Source: Salminus brasiliensis
Lineage: Eukaryota; Chordata; Actinopteri; Characiformes; Bryconidae
Reading direction: 5' to 3'
Length of the DNA stretch: 64,000 bases
NCBI RefSeq assembly: GCF_030463535.1
Contig: NC_132891.1
Span: forward strand, 6,945,122-7,009,121
Position 1 is the first letter of the stretch; each line of letters starts with the position of its first letter. The position numbers and the translations under genes are program-made. This document shows positions 11,874 through 23,300 of this stretch, piece by piece. Under the pieces are notes generated by a model. The model saw nothing but the letters and a program-made list of their open reading frames with translations. It did not search any database and had not been told where the DNA came from.

Positions 11874-13421
11874 ATGTGGGAGTTCCGGTCCATGTCTTTC
11901 TGGCGGGCAGTGTTTGCTGAGTTCTATGGCACCATGTTCTTCGTGTTCTTTGGGCTGGGTGCGGCTCTGCGTTGGACCACCGGCTCTCACAACGTGCTCC
12001 ATGTCGCCTTCTGCTTTGGGCTGGCAGCTGCCACCCTCATCCAGTCCATAGGCCACATCAGCGGCGGCCACATCAATCCGGCCGTCACATTTGCCTACCT
12101 GATCGGCTCCCAGATGTCCCTGTTCCGCGCCTTCTTCTACATCTGTGCCCAGTGTTTGGGGGCTCTTGCTGGGGCCGCAGTGCTGTATGGGGTAACACCA
12201 AGCAACATGAGAGGCAACCTGGCTCTTAACACAGTAAGTGAAGGGACTGCTACTGCATTCTCTGTATTCCTGACTTTAAACATGTTGTATCTTTAGGACT
12301 AGTTCAAGACTGTTTCACATTAAAACCAGTGTATTATGTAAATCTTTGGAGCATTTGGCATCATGTCCAATGTATGAATGAGTATGGTTCCATCCCAAGA
12401 GAGAACTGGCCATGACTGTTGTGGGTGTGGATGACCAAACATCATGGCATCAATTGCTCATTCTTTACAGCTTTAGTTTCATAGAACCACAGAGCTATCA
12501 TTATGGGAGCAGAAACACTGAGGCTGACCCTGCTCTATCCATGCGACTTCTTCTCACTAGCTGCAGCCAGGCATCAGCCTGGGCATGGCCACCACCATGG
12601 AGGTGTTCCTCACTCTGCAGCTGGTCGTCTGTATCTTCGCTGTGACCGACGAAAGGCGTAATTCACGTTTGGGCTCTGCTGCTCTGGCAATTGGCTTCTC
12701 TGTGCTCATGGGACATCTCCTTGGGGTAAGAGCAGGGCTGGAGAGACTCTTCCATTGCTCCTATGGGGCTTTCCCCAGACATTGTTAGATAAAGAGATGT
12801 ATTAATATGCTCAAAGACAGTAGAAGTGAATCGAGTCTCAAGTATGAAGTTGAAATCTGTTGCAGATGTACTACACTGGTGCTGGAATGAACCCCGCCAG
12901 GTCTTTCGCACCTGCTGTGCTTGTCAGGAACTTTGTCAATCACTGGGTGAGAAGGTTTTCATGCTTACCATACCTTTACAAAAGAAGGAAAATCACTCGT
13001 TAATGTAATGGCATTTGCTTTTTAAGGTACTTCAGAGCATTTTGGTCTATTGGTCAATCTATCATTAAATGTTCACATAATGTAAAGGACAATTGGAGTT
13101 TTCAAATGGTGTAACCAATTTGTGGAATGATAAAGTTTCCAAATGAGAGAGGAGATGCTTGTATGAGTGTCTGAAATGTTGGAAATCTTATCTTAAAAGG
13201 GTTCCAATATCCAACTTCCTCCCTCTCTCTGACAGGTGTACTGGGTCGGCCCCTTCATCGGCGGCGCAATGGGTGCCCTGCTGTACGACTTTATGCTGTT
13301 CCCACGCATGCGTGGCCTGTCCGAGCGGCTGGCTGTTCTCAAAGGCAACCGTCCCCCGGAGGTTGAGGGCCAGCCAGACACCCGGGGCGAGCCCATCGAG
13401 CTGAAGACACAGGCCCTATAA
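11874..13421 (+). CDS. mip: Major intrinsic protein of lens, aquaporin-0
   Basis: This is the six-helix water channel and cell-adhesion protein of lens fibre membranes. Exons: 11874-12233, 12561-12725, 12866-12946, 13236-13421, all phase 0 with GT-AG introns. Total 263 aa, the same length as mammalian AQP0, beginning [10 protein letters not shown] and ending TQAL. Both pore motifs are present, NPA at residues 68-70 and 184-186. The selectivity-filter residues Phe48, His172, Ala181 and Arg187 are present. The cytoplasmic calmodulin-binding helix ([16 protein letters not shown], from residue 224) is kept. Compared with mammals, Tyr23 is Phe, Phe75 is Tyr, Tyr149 is Thr, Ser229 is Gly and Ser235 is Ala. 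Teleosts have two mip genes, and I do not assign a or b. Confidence 0.97.
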
Positions 13422-14285
13422 ATGTGGCAAGGAAAGGTTTGCATTGTTATCCCCGACACTGCACCAGAAGCGTATACATCTCACATGCCTCACTGCCTAC
13501 ACTCTCGACCCACTGCTCCTTTCCCAGATTCCCCACATCTACGTAGGTTTTCACGACAAGTACACCTTCAACCTCATCATGCCTCCCAAGCCTGGACAAT
13601 CAGGGGCAGCTAGAGCCCTCATCATCGTTCAAATTCCATTCTCCCCTATAACCTACACCCTACATCCTAAATCCTACACCATACAGCCTTCTCCACCCCA
13701 CCCCTCTTGGACCACAGGACTAAGAATGAGGGCTAGAAGAAGACTTGGCCACCAAGGACACCGCTCTGGATCCTGCGGTGAGGGAGCGGGGGTCGGTCAG
13801 TCCAGGCTGACCGGGTGGCTAAAACTGCTCAGGACAGGGGCATCTCTCTCAGTTGTAGTCTGCTAGGAGTGAGGTACAGTAGGGCAGTGGACTTCTGCAT
13901 GCTTTTCCAGATTTCACTCAGTTTGCGCTCTCACTATTGTTTTAGGGTTTTTTTCCTCTTCTCATTTTGTTTTTTCTCTTGAAATTTCAGACATGTACAA
14001 TATTATTGGCATTTCACAGCAACATATTCAGCAATACTTTCAGTTGTGTGTGTGTGTGTGTGTGCGTGACAGTTTTTATTTTGGCTTTTCTATTCCCACC
14101 ATACTGTGTTTGTATCAGACCTTGTTCTTCCAAAATGAAAGAAGCATTCATTTTCATGTCTTGATTCGCAGTAAAAGAAATCTCGCCACTTACCCATAGC
14201 AATCTATAAACCTTTGGAAACATTTGGAAATTTCAAAGTGAAGTCTTTTTCATATTATTTTCTTAAATAAACAGAAATACAAAAC
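13422..14285 (+). other. mip: mip 3' untranslated region
   Basis: Non-coding sequence after the TAA stop contains a (GT)n run at 14045-14064. An AATAAA signal lies at 14266-14271, just before a run of A-rich sequence. Confidence 0.6.
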
Positions 14286-14289
14286 AGAG

Positions 14290-16435
14290 CTGGTCTTTTC
14301 TTATCCTAGCTTTTATATCTGCTAAGTTATTTCTTTCCTTTTGTCATTTTGAAATTATGTTGATGATCCTGTTTCTGTCTGAAATCAACTTGTTGAGTAA
14401 CTCCAAAGTTTTAGGGTTTACATTATGTCCAGTGTTTGAGACTGTTCCGATTGAGCTTTTTCCTGGCATACATTTCCTAGTGATTCTAAAACACTGATTG
14501 CCATACAGCTTTGTTCTTTAGATTAGTTGGGATTGGCAATATCCTGTGTTAAGTTGCAGTTTTAGGTAACCTTAGTTTTCTGTTATGGACACCAGCCTGT
14601 TTGTTTTCATTGTGATAAAATGACTATTTTAAGTATTTTAAGTTGAGCAAATGTGAGTGCATGAAGATGCAGTGATTTCTATCTTCTTTTCTTCTTACAT
14701 GATCAGAGAGGGACTTTTTAAATGTATTTTCCCTCTTGGACTTCCCTCTTGGAGAGTGTGTAACCGTCAGCTTTTCCTATCCAAGCTAAGGGGATAGGAA
14801 ACACTGATGAGGTTTCCTTGCTGTCTGTTGTCCTGGGTAGTACACATGCATCTGTGTTCTCATAGTTCAGTGCTATAAATATGAAGGAGTGGTTTCATCC
14901 TGGCACGTCATCTCTTCTTCCTCTTCCTCAAAGCAGGCCCCGCTCTGATTTAAGCTCATTGAATGCAGATGGGCCCGGGAGGGGATGGAGCGATGTGGGA
15001 GAACAGAAAATCACCCAAATAGGATCAGAAACCCAGCCAGTGCTGTAGGGCAGTAGATTCCTCCTCACCACAGCCTTTTCTAAGACACTCAATCAAAAAG
15101 TTGGACTTTCTACATAGATTCTTCAATGTTTACATGAGAACTAGACACCATTCTGTGCTCAAGATGTTATGTACAGTGTAAAGATTTCCTTTTTTAAATT
15201 TCAATGATTGTTTAAACTAGATAAATATACATAAATGATCATTTCAAGTCACTGAATGTCTCTTTTGTGGTAATATGAGAGTGAGGAAAGCAGCAGCATT
15301 TCCAGACTTGATCCTCAGTTGCATCCATGAATTTTCCATGACTTTTCTGTAACACTGACCTTCATCTCATTTTCTTTTTTGTCCTGACCTGGGTGGAGAA
15401 ACGTTTGTTTTATGATATCTGAGATAAACCTAAACTAAATCAACAAGAAATACAAGAAAGAAAACCTGTAAAATTTAGTCAGGATTATGGGCGCCTAATT
15501 TTCTGCAGAAATATTGAAGCCAAATGTAGGGTCTGTCGTTTATTCACAGTTACTCATTTTTGATGACTTAGATATATTAATTATCTCCAAAAAATAAGCA
15601 ATAACTAGTTAATTGTAGAACATTAATTATTCAATAGCCAAATTAAATAGCCAGCTACATTTTGGTAGCTAGCTGAGCAGTTAGCTAACATAGTCTATTT
15701 TTGCTAGCTAGCTAGCACATTAGAAAACACTGTTACCAGCTAGCTAGCACTAAATGTGAAAGTAAAGGTAATGAACTAGACAAGAACTAACGGCTGCTAT
15801 TTTTGTGATGACTAAAATGTATAAATTATCCTTAAAAAACTAAGATAACACCAGCTAGCCAACCGACATTAGCTAAAAACCACATTTCAGTAGCTAGCTG
15901 GCCAGCTAGCTAGGTTAGCTAGTGCTAACTTATTAGACTAACATTAGTAAAATGCTATTTTTCTTCATTGCAGACAACTGGAAATCTGTCTGTATTTCAT
16001 TTCACCACAGTGGTCAACCCCGGCTCTGGACATCCAACTTTCAGTGGAGTCCAGCTCCAACCAATCTCCACACCAGCTCCACCTAATGAGCTAGCTAGTG
16101 CTATTAATCCAGGAGTTTCAGGGTTGATGACCACTCATTCACAATCCATGCCACTGAGTGTAAGCTCTTATCTACCGCAACTTACAATTCAGTCATGTTC
16201 AGTAGCTGAATGTAGTGTTTGGAGTCTTGCCCAGGGACTGTATTGTATTGTGGTGAGGTGTCGTGAACTTGTCTGGCACAGCAAAGACATATGCTTTATT
16301 TATGGAAAAACAAAAATAGCACACAAGTATTGTCAGATATGTACATAAAAAAATCAGATGGTAAAAGCCTTGTTTTTTTATATTGGTGCGTCTCTACAAT
16401 CGCACTAGGTAGTACCGTCCAGATTCAGTCCCATC
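14290..16435. other. Intergenic sequence downstream of mip
   Basis: No gene is recognised. A short open frame at 15968-16348 lacks any recognisable motif. Much of 15550-15960 is the CTAG-rich block listed separately. Confidence 0.5.
15655..15925. repeat. GCTAGC-rich cluster
   Basis: Repeated TAGCTAGCTAGC, GTAGCTAGCTG and CCAGCTAGC strings are scattered over about 270 bp. The pattern resembles ptges3 intron 1 at 3520-3776. Confidence 0.8.
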
Positions 16436-16800
16436 ATGGGTAACATAAATGTGATGTAGATGTTGATCTTATAATCTTTCATGGACATCTTTATTGTTTT
16501 GTATTTTTGTACAATATGGTACATCCAAGCCACTCGATCATGAAGAGGAATAAAAAAACAAACAAACACCTGTTTTAAGCCACAATCAGGAATTTGAAAC
16601 TGACAATTGCACACTTTACACATACAGCACTAGAAAACCCAATGGCAGACCTGTTCTAGATGTTCAATCACTTATATAAAATAAAATCAGCTTCAGCAGC
16701 CCATGATGGGAATCTATTATGAATAATGAAGTGAACAGTGGCTTTTCAAAGTCCTGATAGTGGCTTTAAGCATATGTGTATAATAATGTAATGGTAGAAC
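16436..16800. repeat. Dispersed repeat family A, copy 1
   Basis: The segment shares long stretches with 19028-19412 in the same order and orientation, e.g. TACAATATGGTACATCCAAG, ATCATGAAGAGGAAT and TTTAAGCATATGTG. It is shorter and diverged at 22385-22500. The class is unknown; no terminal repeats were identified. Confidence 0.85.
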
Positions 16801-17065
16801 ATCCACACAGCCTTGCCCGTAATCTCACAGCAAAGACTGACCCCAGTGTTCTAGCAATAGCTTTAGTTACAGGCAGGTCAATAAAATGTCATGAAATAGC
16901 TTATTAAACTTGTGTGGGATAATAACAGCACAGTACACAGGTACTGTATGCTACTGCAAGACAGTACAACCTTTCTTTAGGTATTATTATTATAGACATA
17001 TTAAAAAGCACTACAGCAATATTATACTTTCTTATTCAGTCAGAATATCAGAATATCATGAGCAA

Positions 17066-17618
17066 CCCTGGTTTGAAATGAACTTGTCCCATTCTATCAG
17101 CTTTAATATTCGGGTGGTGGGTCATTCTCAGCACTGCAGTACCACTGACATGGTGGTGGGGTGTGTGTGTGGTGGTGGTACGAGTGGATCAGACAGTTTT
17201 TAAACACCTCAGTGTCACTACTGGACTGAAGATAGTCCTCCAACCAGAAATATCCAGCCAACAGCGTCCTGTGGGCATTAGCGTCCTGTAAGCACTGATG
17301 AAGGACTAGAGGATGACCATCACAAACTGTGCAGCAACAGATACAAGCTTCTGTCTCTGACTTTACATCTACAAGGTGGATCAACTAGGTGGGAGTGTCT
17401 AATAGAGAGTGGACAGTGAGCGGACACAGCGTTTAAACACTCCAGCAGCACTGCTGTGCTGAGAATGACCCACCACCCAAATACGACCTGCTTTGCGGTG
17501 GTCCTGTGGGGTCCAGGTCATTGAAGAACTGGGTGAAAGGAGGTCAACAGAGTAGGTAATTACAGAACTTATGGAAAGTGGAGCTGATAAAATGGGACGA
17601 GTTCATTCCAAACCAGGG
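17066..17618. mobile_element. Non-autonomous DNA transposon with nested inverted repeats
   Basis: The ends are about 38-bp inverted repeats: left from 17066 starting CCCTGGTTTGAAATGAACTT, right ending at 17618 as its near complement. Inside lies a second inverted pair, GGGTGGTGGGTCATTCTCAG near 17113 and its complement near 17455-17478. There is no transposase. It resembles a MITE family common in teleost genomes. Confidence 0.8.
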
Positions 17619-19027
17619 CCTCTAATCAAGCTGGTGGTTTATGTGCTCCACTTGTTCACTTGCTTCACTGAAACAAATGACCTCCATCTTCAGACACTGA
17701 GAAGAATTCGAGTCCAGTTCATTTCTTTGTTTCTTTATTTATTTGACTGTCTATTTCCCCCAACAAAGCACTCACAGCACAAAAGAAAGGTATTTTACAA
17801 GATAAAAAAACAGTATTATTACAAGGCAACATCATTGTCCATAGCTTGAGGAACATACCGAAGAACTTATATTACAAAGAATAAAGAAAACAAAAGGTTG
17901 GAAAACTAAAGGCCACACAGAAAACACTGCATTATGATACGGAGTTAACCTTATTTCCACTGAAACCAAACAAATCTGTGCGCATGTGTGTTTGCATGTG
18001 TAAAACTTAAAGACGCACCGTAGAGATACAAGTTGGTAAAGAGGCTAGCCTTAGAAGAACTGACCTGTAAACCTCCGAGCTAGTTTACAGTCCTCCCAGA
18101 GAAAATCTTTCATAAAGACCAGCTTACTATAGATGTGGAAAGAGATACGAGTAAAAAGACTTAGCTGTTGCGTTCGTTATATGAAGACAAATCACAGGGC
18201 AGCACATTTTCGGCTGTGAATACTGAGTATCAATTCTATAGAGTAATGAATCAAGCAAATGTTCACAGAAGTAAAAGTATGCACAGAAAGAAAGGCGAAA
18301 GACGTCCTACACGGCTATCTCGAAACAATACAATCTCATTGTACAAGTAAATGGGAGTGCTATGTGAGCGGACTGGTTTGTTCAGGTGAACTCAAACAGC
18401 GTGAAGGCATCCCAGACTAAGACCTCGGGGTTGACATCTATCTACAAACTGAGAATCACAACTGAGCACCATTCATATGCTTTAGCCACTCAGGATCCTA
18501 TTTTAAATAGCATTTCCTAAGGACGAGGGCTTGTCCCAGATTTGCGGTGCTTTTAGTCCTCACAGGAACGTTAAATGTGAAGCTAGGGCATATACAGAAG
18601 CAACAAGGCGTACAAGGAGGTACAGGAGTAAATGCAAGATGGAAGAAACTCTCTATCATTGAAATTAGGGATGCACAACGGTACTGAAATCATATCGGTA
18701 TTACTTCAAAAAATGATCGCCATTGAACAGATTATATCATTTTTAGATCGATTTTTAAACTGATAATCTGATAATGCATTTATTTACTGAACTGAACTAA
18801 AAATCTCCCCTTTTTATTTGTTTTCCTGCATTTGTAACCGTACAGAAACAAATGTAAGATTTCTCTGTAAGGCTAATCCAGATATATGTCCCTATATATT
18901 AGATAGTGTAAGTTCATGTACATGAAAAAATCTGATCACACTGGAATGAGCCCCCATTTCTTATATTGGTGCATCCCTAATTTGAACTCTTTTAATTACA
19001 AACACACTAGACAGATCTCTTTATGGA

Positions 19028-19412
19028 TATTCTAACATAAACACTACAATGTAGATGCTGATCTTATAATCTTTCAAGGCCTTCAAGGACAACATATTGA
19101 CATTTTTGTGTTTTGTACAATATGGTACATCCAAGCCACACTATCATGAAGAGGAATGAAAAATGCCTGTTTTACACCACGAACAGTGAAATTCCACACT
19201 TCCCACATACAGCACTGGAAAACCCCGTGGCAGACGAGATCAAGAACCTGCATTCTAGATGTTCTAATCATTTGTAAACACTGGAGCAACAGCTTTGGCA
19301 ACCCATGACGGTAATGTATTGTGAAGTAAACAAAATAATGGCATTACAAAGTCCTCACAGTGGCCTTTAAGCATATGTGAATGTGTAATAATGTAAATGT
19401 AAAGGCAGGAAC
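19028..19412. repeat. Dispersed repeat family A, copy 2
   Basis: Collinear match to 16436-16800, including the segments with GTACAATATGGTACATCC and CACATACAGCACTGGAAAAC. It ends directly before a MITE at 19423. Confidence 0.85.
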
Positions 19413-19422
19413 AGCATAATAC

Positions 19423-19746
19423 ATTATATGTCCAAAAGTATCCAGACACCCCTTCTAATCAGTCAGCGATTGCTGATACAGCTTGTAAAATCTGCTTGCA
19501 GTAGAATAAATGGTGGGGGCGGTGGAACTGCATTCTCTGGAGTGGGAATACCTATGGGATGATACCTATGGGCTCATTCCCCAACACTGGTATTTGACTT
19601 TGCCTGTAAGCAAGCAAATTTTCACACAATTGTTGCAACATCTACTGCAAAGCTGTTCCATAGTAGAGGTTGTTACTGCAGCGAAAGGAAGACAATCTCC
19701 TTACTGAATGAGCAGGTTTCTACAAACTTTTGGCCATATAGTGTAT
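19423..19746 (+). mobile_element. Tc1-like MITE, both ends present
   Basis: Left end ACATTATATGTCCAAAAGTA and right end ACTTTTGGCCATATAGTGTA are inverted repeats. The internal sequence differs from the main family and has no intact frame. Confidence 0.75.
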
Positions 19747-20373
19747 GACTCACATGGTGTTCTCAGCTTTCTTGTCTTTTACCATTACACTGTGAATATC
19801 TTTCTCCACCTCTTTTGCAGGCTTAAAGGTACACTAAGCACTCTTTTTTTTAATTATTTGTAAGTCACACAATACTTGCTCACATGACTTGGGCATAACA
19901 CAGAAACTGGACACAAGAACCAGTTCCACAGAATCGCTGCACAACACAAAAGAAGCCAACACAAGGCTTCGCACCTACTGTACTGTTGAGTAATATTCAC
20001 AATGACGCTCACTCCCTGTTTCATCAGGTCTTAATGAAACAATCAGCTTAGTGTACTTTTAAGTCCTGCCCGCATGCCCGCTTGTGACCAATCAATCCAA
20101 TAGCTCAGGCAAAAGCATGTGTGCTGTTCTGCGTGTCCTTAGTGTACCTGGCCGTTTGATATCCTTGATGCGATGAAGAAAAGCCGAGGTTTCCGATCCA
20201 CACAGAGCTTACGGAATTGTTATGCGCCCCACAGAAAGAGTGGCGAGTGTTAGCGTCTGTGTGTTGAGCGTAATGCTTTGCTTCTGTATGATCCACATAG
20301 TACTTTTGTGTTTCTGGGCGGGGAAGGGGGCTCCTGTAGCAGAAGGCGGCTGCAGTCTCTGATAGTATTATAA

Positions 20374-23300
20374 TTAAGTGCTGAATGTTGACAGAATCTC
20401 CTCCAGCTCCATTTGGTCTTGTGGATCTGGTCTCCTGATAACACAAAGGCAGGTGGGGGCTAACTTACCAAATCTGATATTTGCAGCTGTTATTTACTGA
20501 TGGTAAATAAAATCCCTGAATGAGATGAGATAGAACGGGATAAGATAGCATGCAAAGTGTAGCAACAAAAGAGAAATCAAGTTTAGGTTAATAGTGAGAG
20601 CTTGTGTGCATGTTGTGTGTGGGCATGCGGAGACTCACATGGTTTCATTGTAGAAATGAGGGTAGATTCCTGGCACGGAGGGATCGGGAAATGAGGGCGA
20701 AAACGAGGGTCCAGGAAGAGAAGCAGGACTGTACAAAAAAGAAGCACATATGTAATGACCACGGCTCGAATTACACCTGGGTTTGTCTGGTGATCAGCTG
20801 CTTACGGCCACCAGGGGGCCCCCTAACGACATTTGGGTTACTACTGTACCATTGTGTTGTTTAAAGAGTATATCAGCAGGGTAATTGCAGGGTGTACTAC
20901 AATTATTTTATTTTTTTAAATGCACATTTAGGGGTCAATAACAAGCAGGAGGGGCTTAAAAAGAAGTGGGCAGGGTAGAAAGCAGCCAGTCAGAGACGCC
21001 ATGGTGCCGCTCGCTGCTATGTGATAGAGGGGCAAATTCTCACTATTTCGTCATCAATTGAGGTGGGGTCAGGTGAATAAAGGCATTGTAGCTGCTGGGA
21101 CACAAATGACAGGTCATCTTGGTGTCACCATTTCAATACCAGAGACCGCTGTGATTTGACCAGTGAGCTTATGGTGCTGTGGAAACTGACCATAAGCTAG
21201 AGCTTGGTGTTTGAGGTTAGTTTATTAAAGTCATCATGCTTGTTTTATAACGGCCTTTAGAATCACAGAAACGAGAGACTAGCTGTCTTTAGGCTGTCCT
21301 TCCAGTTTTAGGCTTGGTAGCAGTTGTAGTAAAAAGTAATGCTTACATTTGGAATGGTGGGGCTGAGGCTGGTTCCTGGGGCCTGATGGGAAAAGGTAAA
21401 ATATTTTTAAATATCATTTTTATATATTTTAAAACAGTACAGTAGCTATAAACACTATAGGAAGATGTGTGTGTGTGCTTTTGTGGCCTGGATACACTAA
21501 CAAAAGTGTACATCCGTATATTCTGCAGAATTAACATTTGCCTCGTGAGTCATTGAACCATGTGACCTGATGGAGGCAGCATTAGAAGCGTTTACAGCTC
21601 TCCAGCTGGTCACAATTCTCCAGAGTTTTGTGGAGATTTCTGTTTAGTCAACAGAACATGACCAGCACGACCATGCCTTTAGAGTGAGTAAATGTATTTG
21701 AATTTCTGAATCCCAATTCTTCACTTTTTCTGGATACTTTGATTCTGGTATTTGGTCTTTCTATTGTGTCATGATGAACGGACCAATAGAAACGTTTTAA
21801 AATGACTATGAATGAATATTTTGTTTTGCCATTGACTTTCACTGAAAGTTAAGAAGGTTTTACCTTCTCCTGTAAAGTTGCTATTTTGGAGACACAAGGT
21901 TTTTGCATGACAGTGACAATATGTATGGCATATCTGTGTGGAAGTGTGTGTGTGTGTGAAAGATATTCACAGGCAGAAATCCACTGGTAGTTCAGACTGT
22001 GGCGTGCTGCTCGGGGTGGAAGTGCTGAAACACACCAGAGAGCAGAGTCAATAACACACAAACGCTAATGTAATATACGCCACAAATCCAATCACGCAAG
22101 AACACAGTAAATACAACAAATACATCCGTGCCACGTCTGCCTCAGAGCCTGATCACATCACCATGTCAACTCCATTATATGCTACAATTACATGATTGAA
22201 TTTCGGAGGGCTGGTTTCCAGCGCAGTCCTGCACAAACACACACTTCTAGACCTCATAAGTAACTGTTAAGGGTCTGAATTGGATCAGGTGGTTAGGCAG
22301 GAAATCACTGAACTGTGCTAAACCAGAGCTGAATTCACAGATGCAGCGCTGCAGAAGCAACAGTCAGTGAAACCAGGGACGTGCTTTCAATATCTGCATT
22401 TTCCGTAAACACTGGGGAATTAACAGCTTTAGCAAAACCTAGGAATGTATTGCGAAAAATGAATGTGTGTTCCTAATGTAAAGGCAGGAGCATCCAAACT
22501 GCACAACACAAGACATGTTTGAATATATCCAGACACCTTTTCTCTTCTCATCTGTGAATTTAGCTACTTTATTATATATTGCACCTACTGGTGACAATAG
22601 TGAGAAGGTGTCTACAAACTTTTGGACATATAATGGAAATTTGTGGAAAGGACAGATCTGCCCCCACAAACACCAACAAACCCAAACACTAGGTTCTCAC
22701 ATACCTAATGATTGCTAGGAGACTGTGGAAGGTTCTCACCTATTTAAACTGTTCTAGAATACGGTTCCCCTATTTACACTGTTCTAGAATTGTTGCCCCC
22801 ATCACAATGCTATCAAATGTTCTCACTCATTCACCTTTATCTAAAATGCTTTCTACAACATGCTCTCATCTTCACAATCTTCTAAAACGTTCTCCTCCCA
22901 ATCACACCACTCTAGAACATTCTCTCGCATTTATACTGTTCTAAAATGTTCTCCTCATTTACACTGTTCTAGAACATGCTCGCTAATTGTTACTGTTCTA
23001 GCATGTTCTCCCCATTCACACTCTTCTAGAATATTCTCTTTGTACACTGTTCTAGAACATTCTCATTCATACTGTTTTAGTAGGCGTTAATCCGTTCTAT
23101 AACACCATTCTACAATGTTCTCCCCCATTTACACTGGTCTGGATGTTATTCTTCTATCCATACTGTTCTAGGAGGTTCTCTCTCATTTATAATTTGTCTA
23201 GAACATTCAACCTCTTTCCTCACCAATTCACTGTGTTCTCCTGCATTTACACTGGTAGAATGTTCTCGGGCAGTACAAAGAACATCTTAGAAGAAAATTC

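Larger units (their letters stand above)
17734..20373 (-). other. stat6: Probable stat6 3' UTR and downstream region
   Basis: On the minus strand this follows the stat6 stop codon with no further coding exon. AATAAA signals on the minus strand occur at 18813-18818, 18779-18784 and overlapping at 17734-17743. Which is used is unknown, so the 3' end is only bracketed. A family-A repeat and a MITE lie inside. Confidence 0.45.

Noticed and set aside
15968-16348. 126-codon plus-strand frame preceded by an AG acceptor-like site
   Set aside because: The translation has no recognised domain and no partner exon was found.
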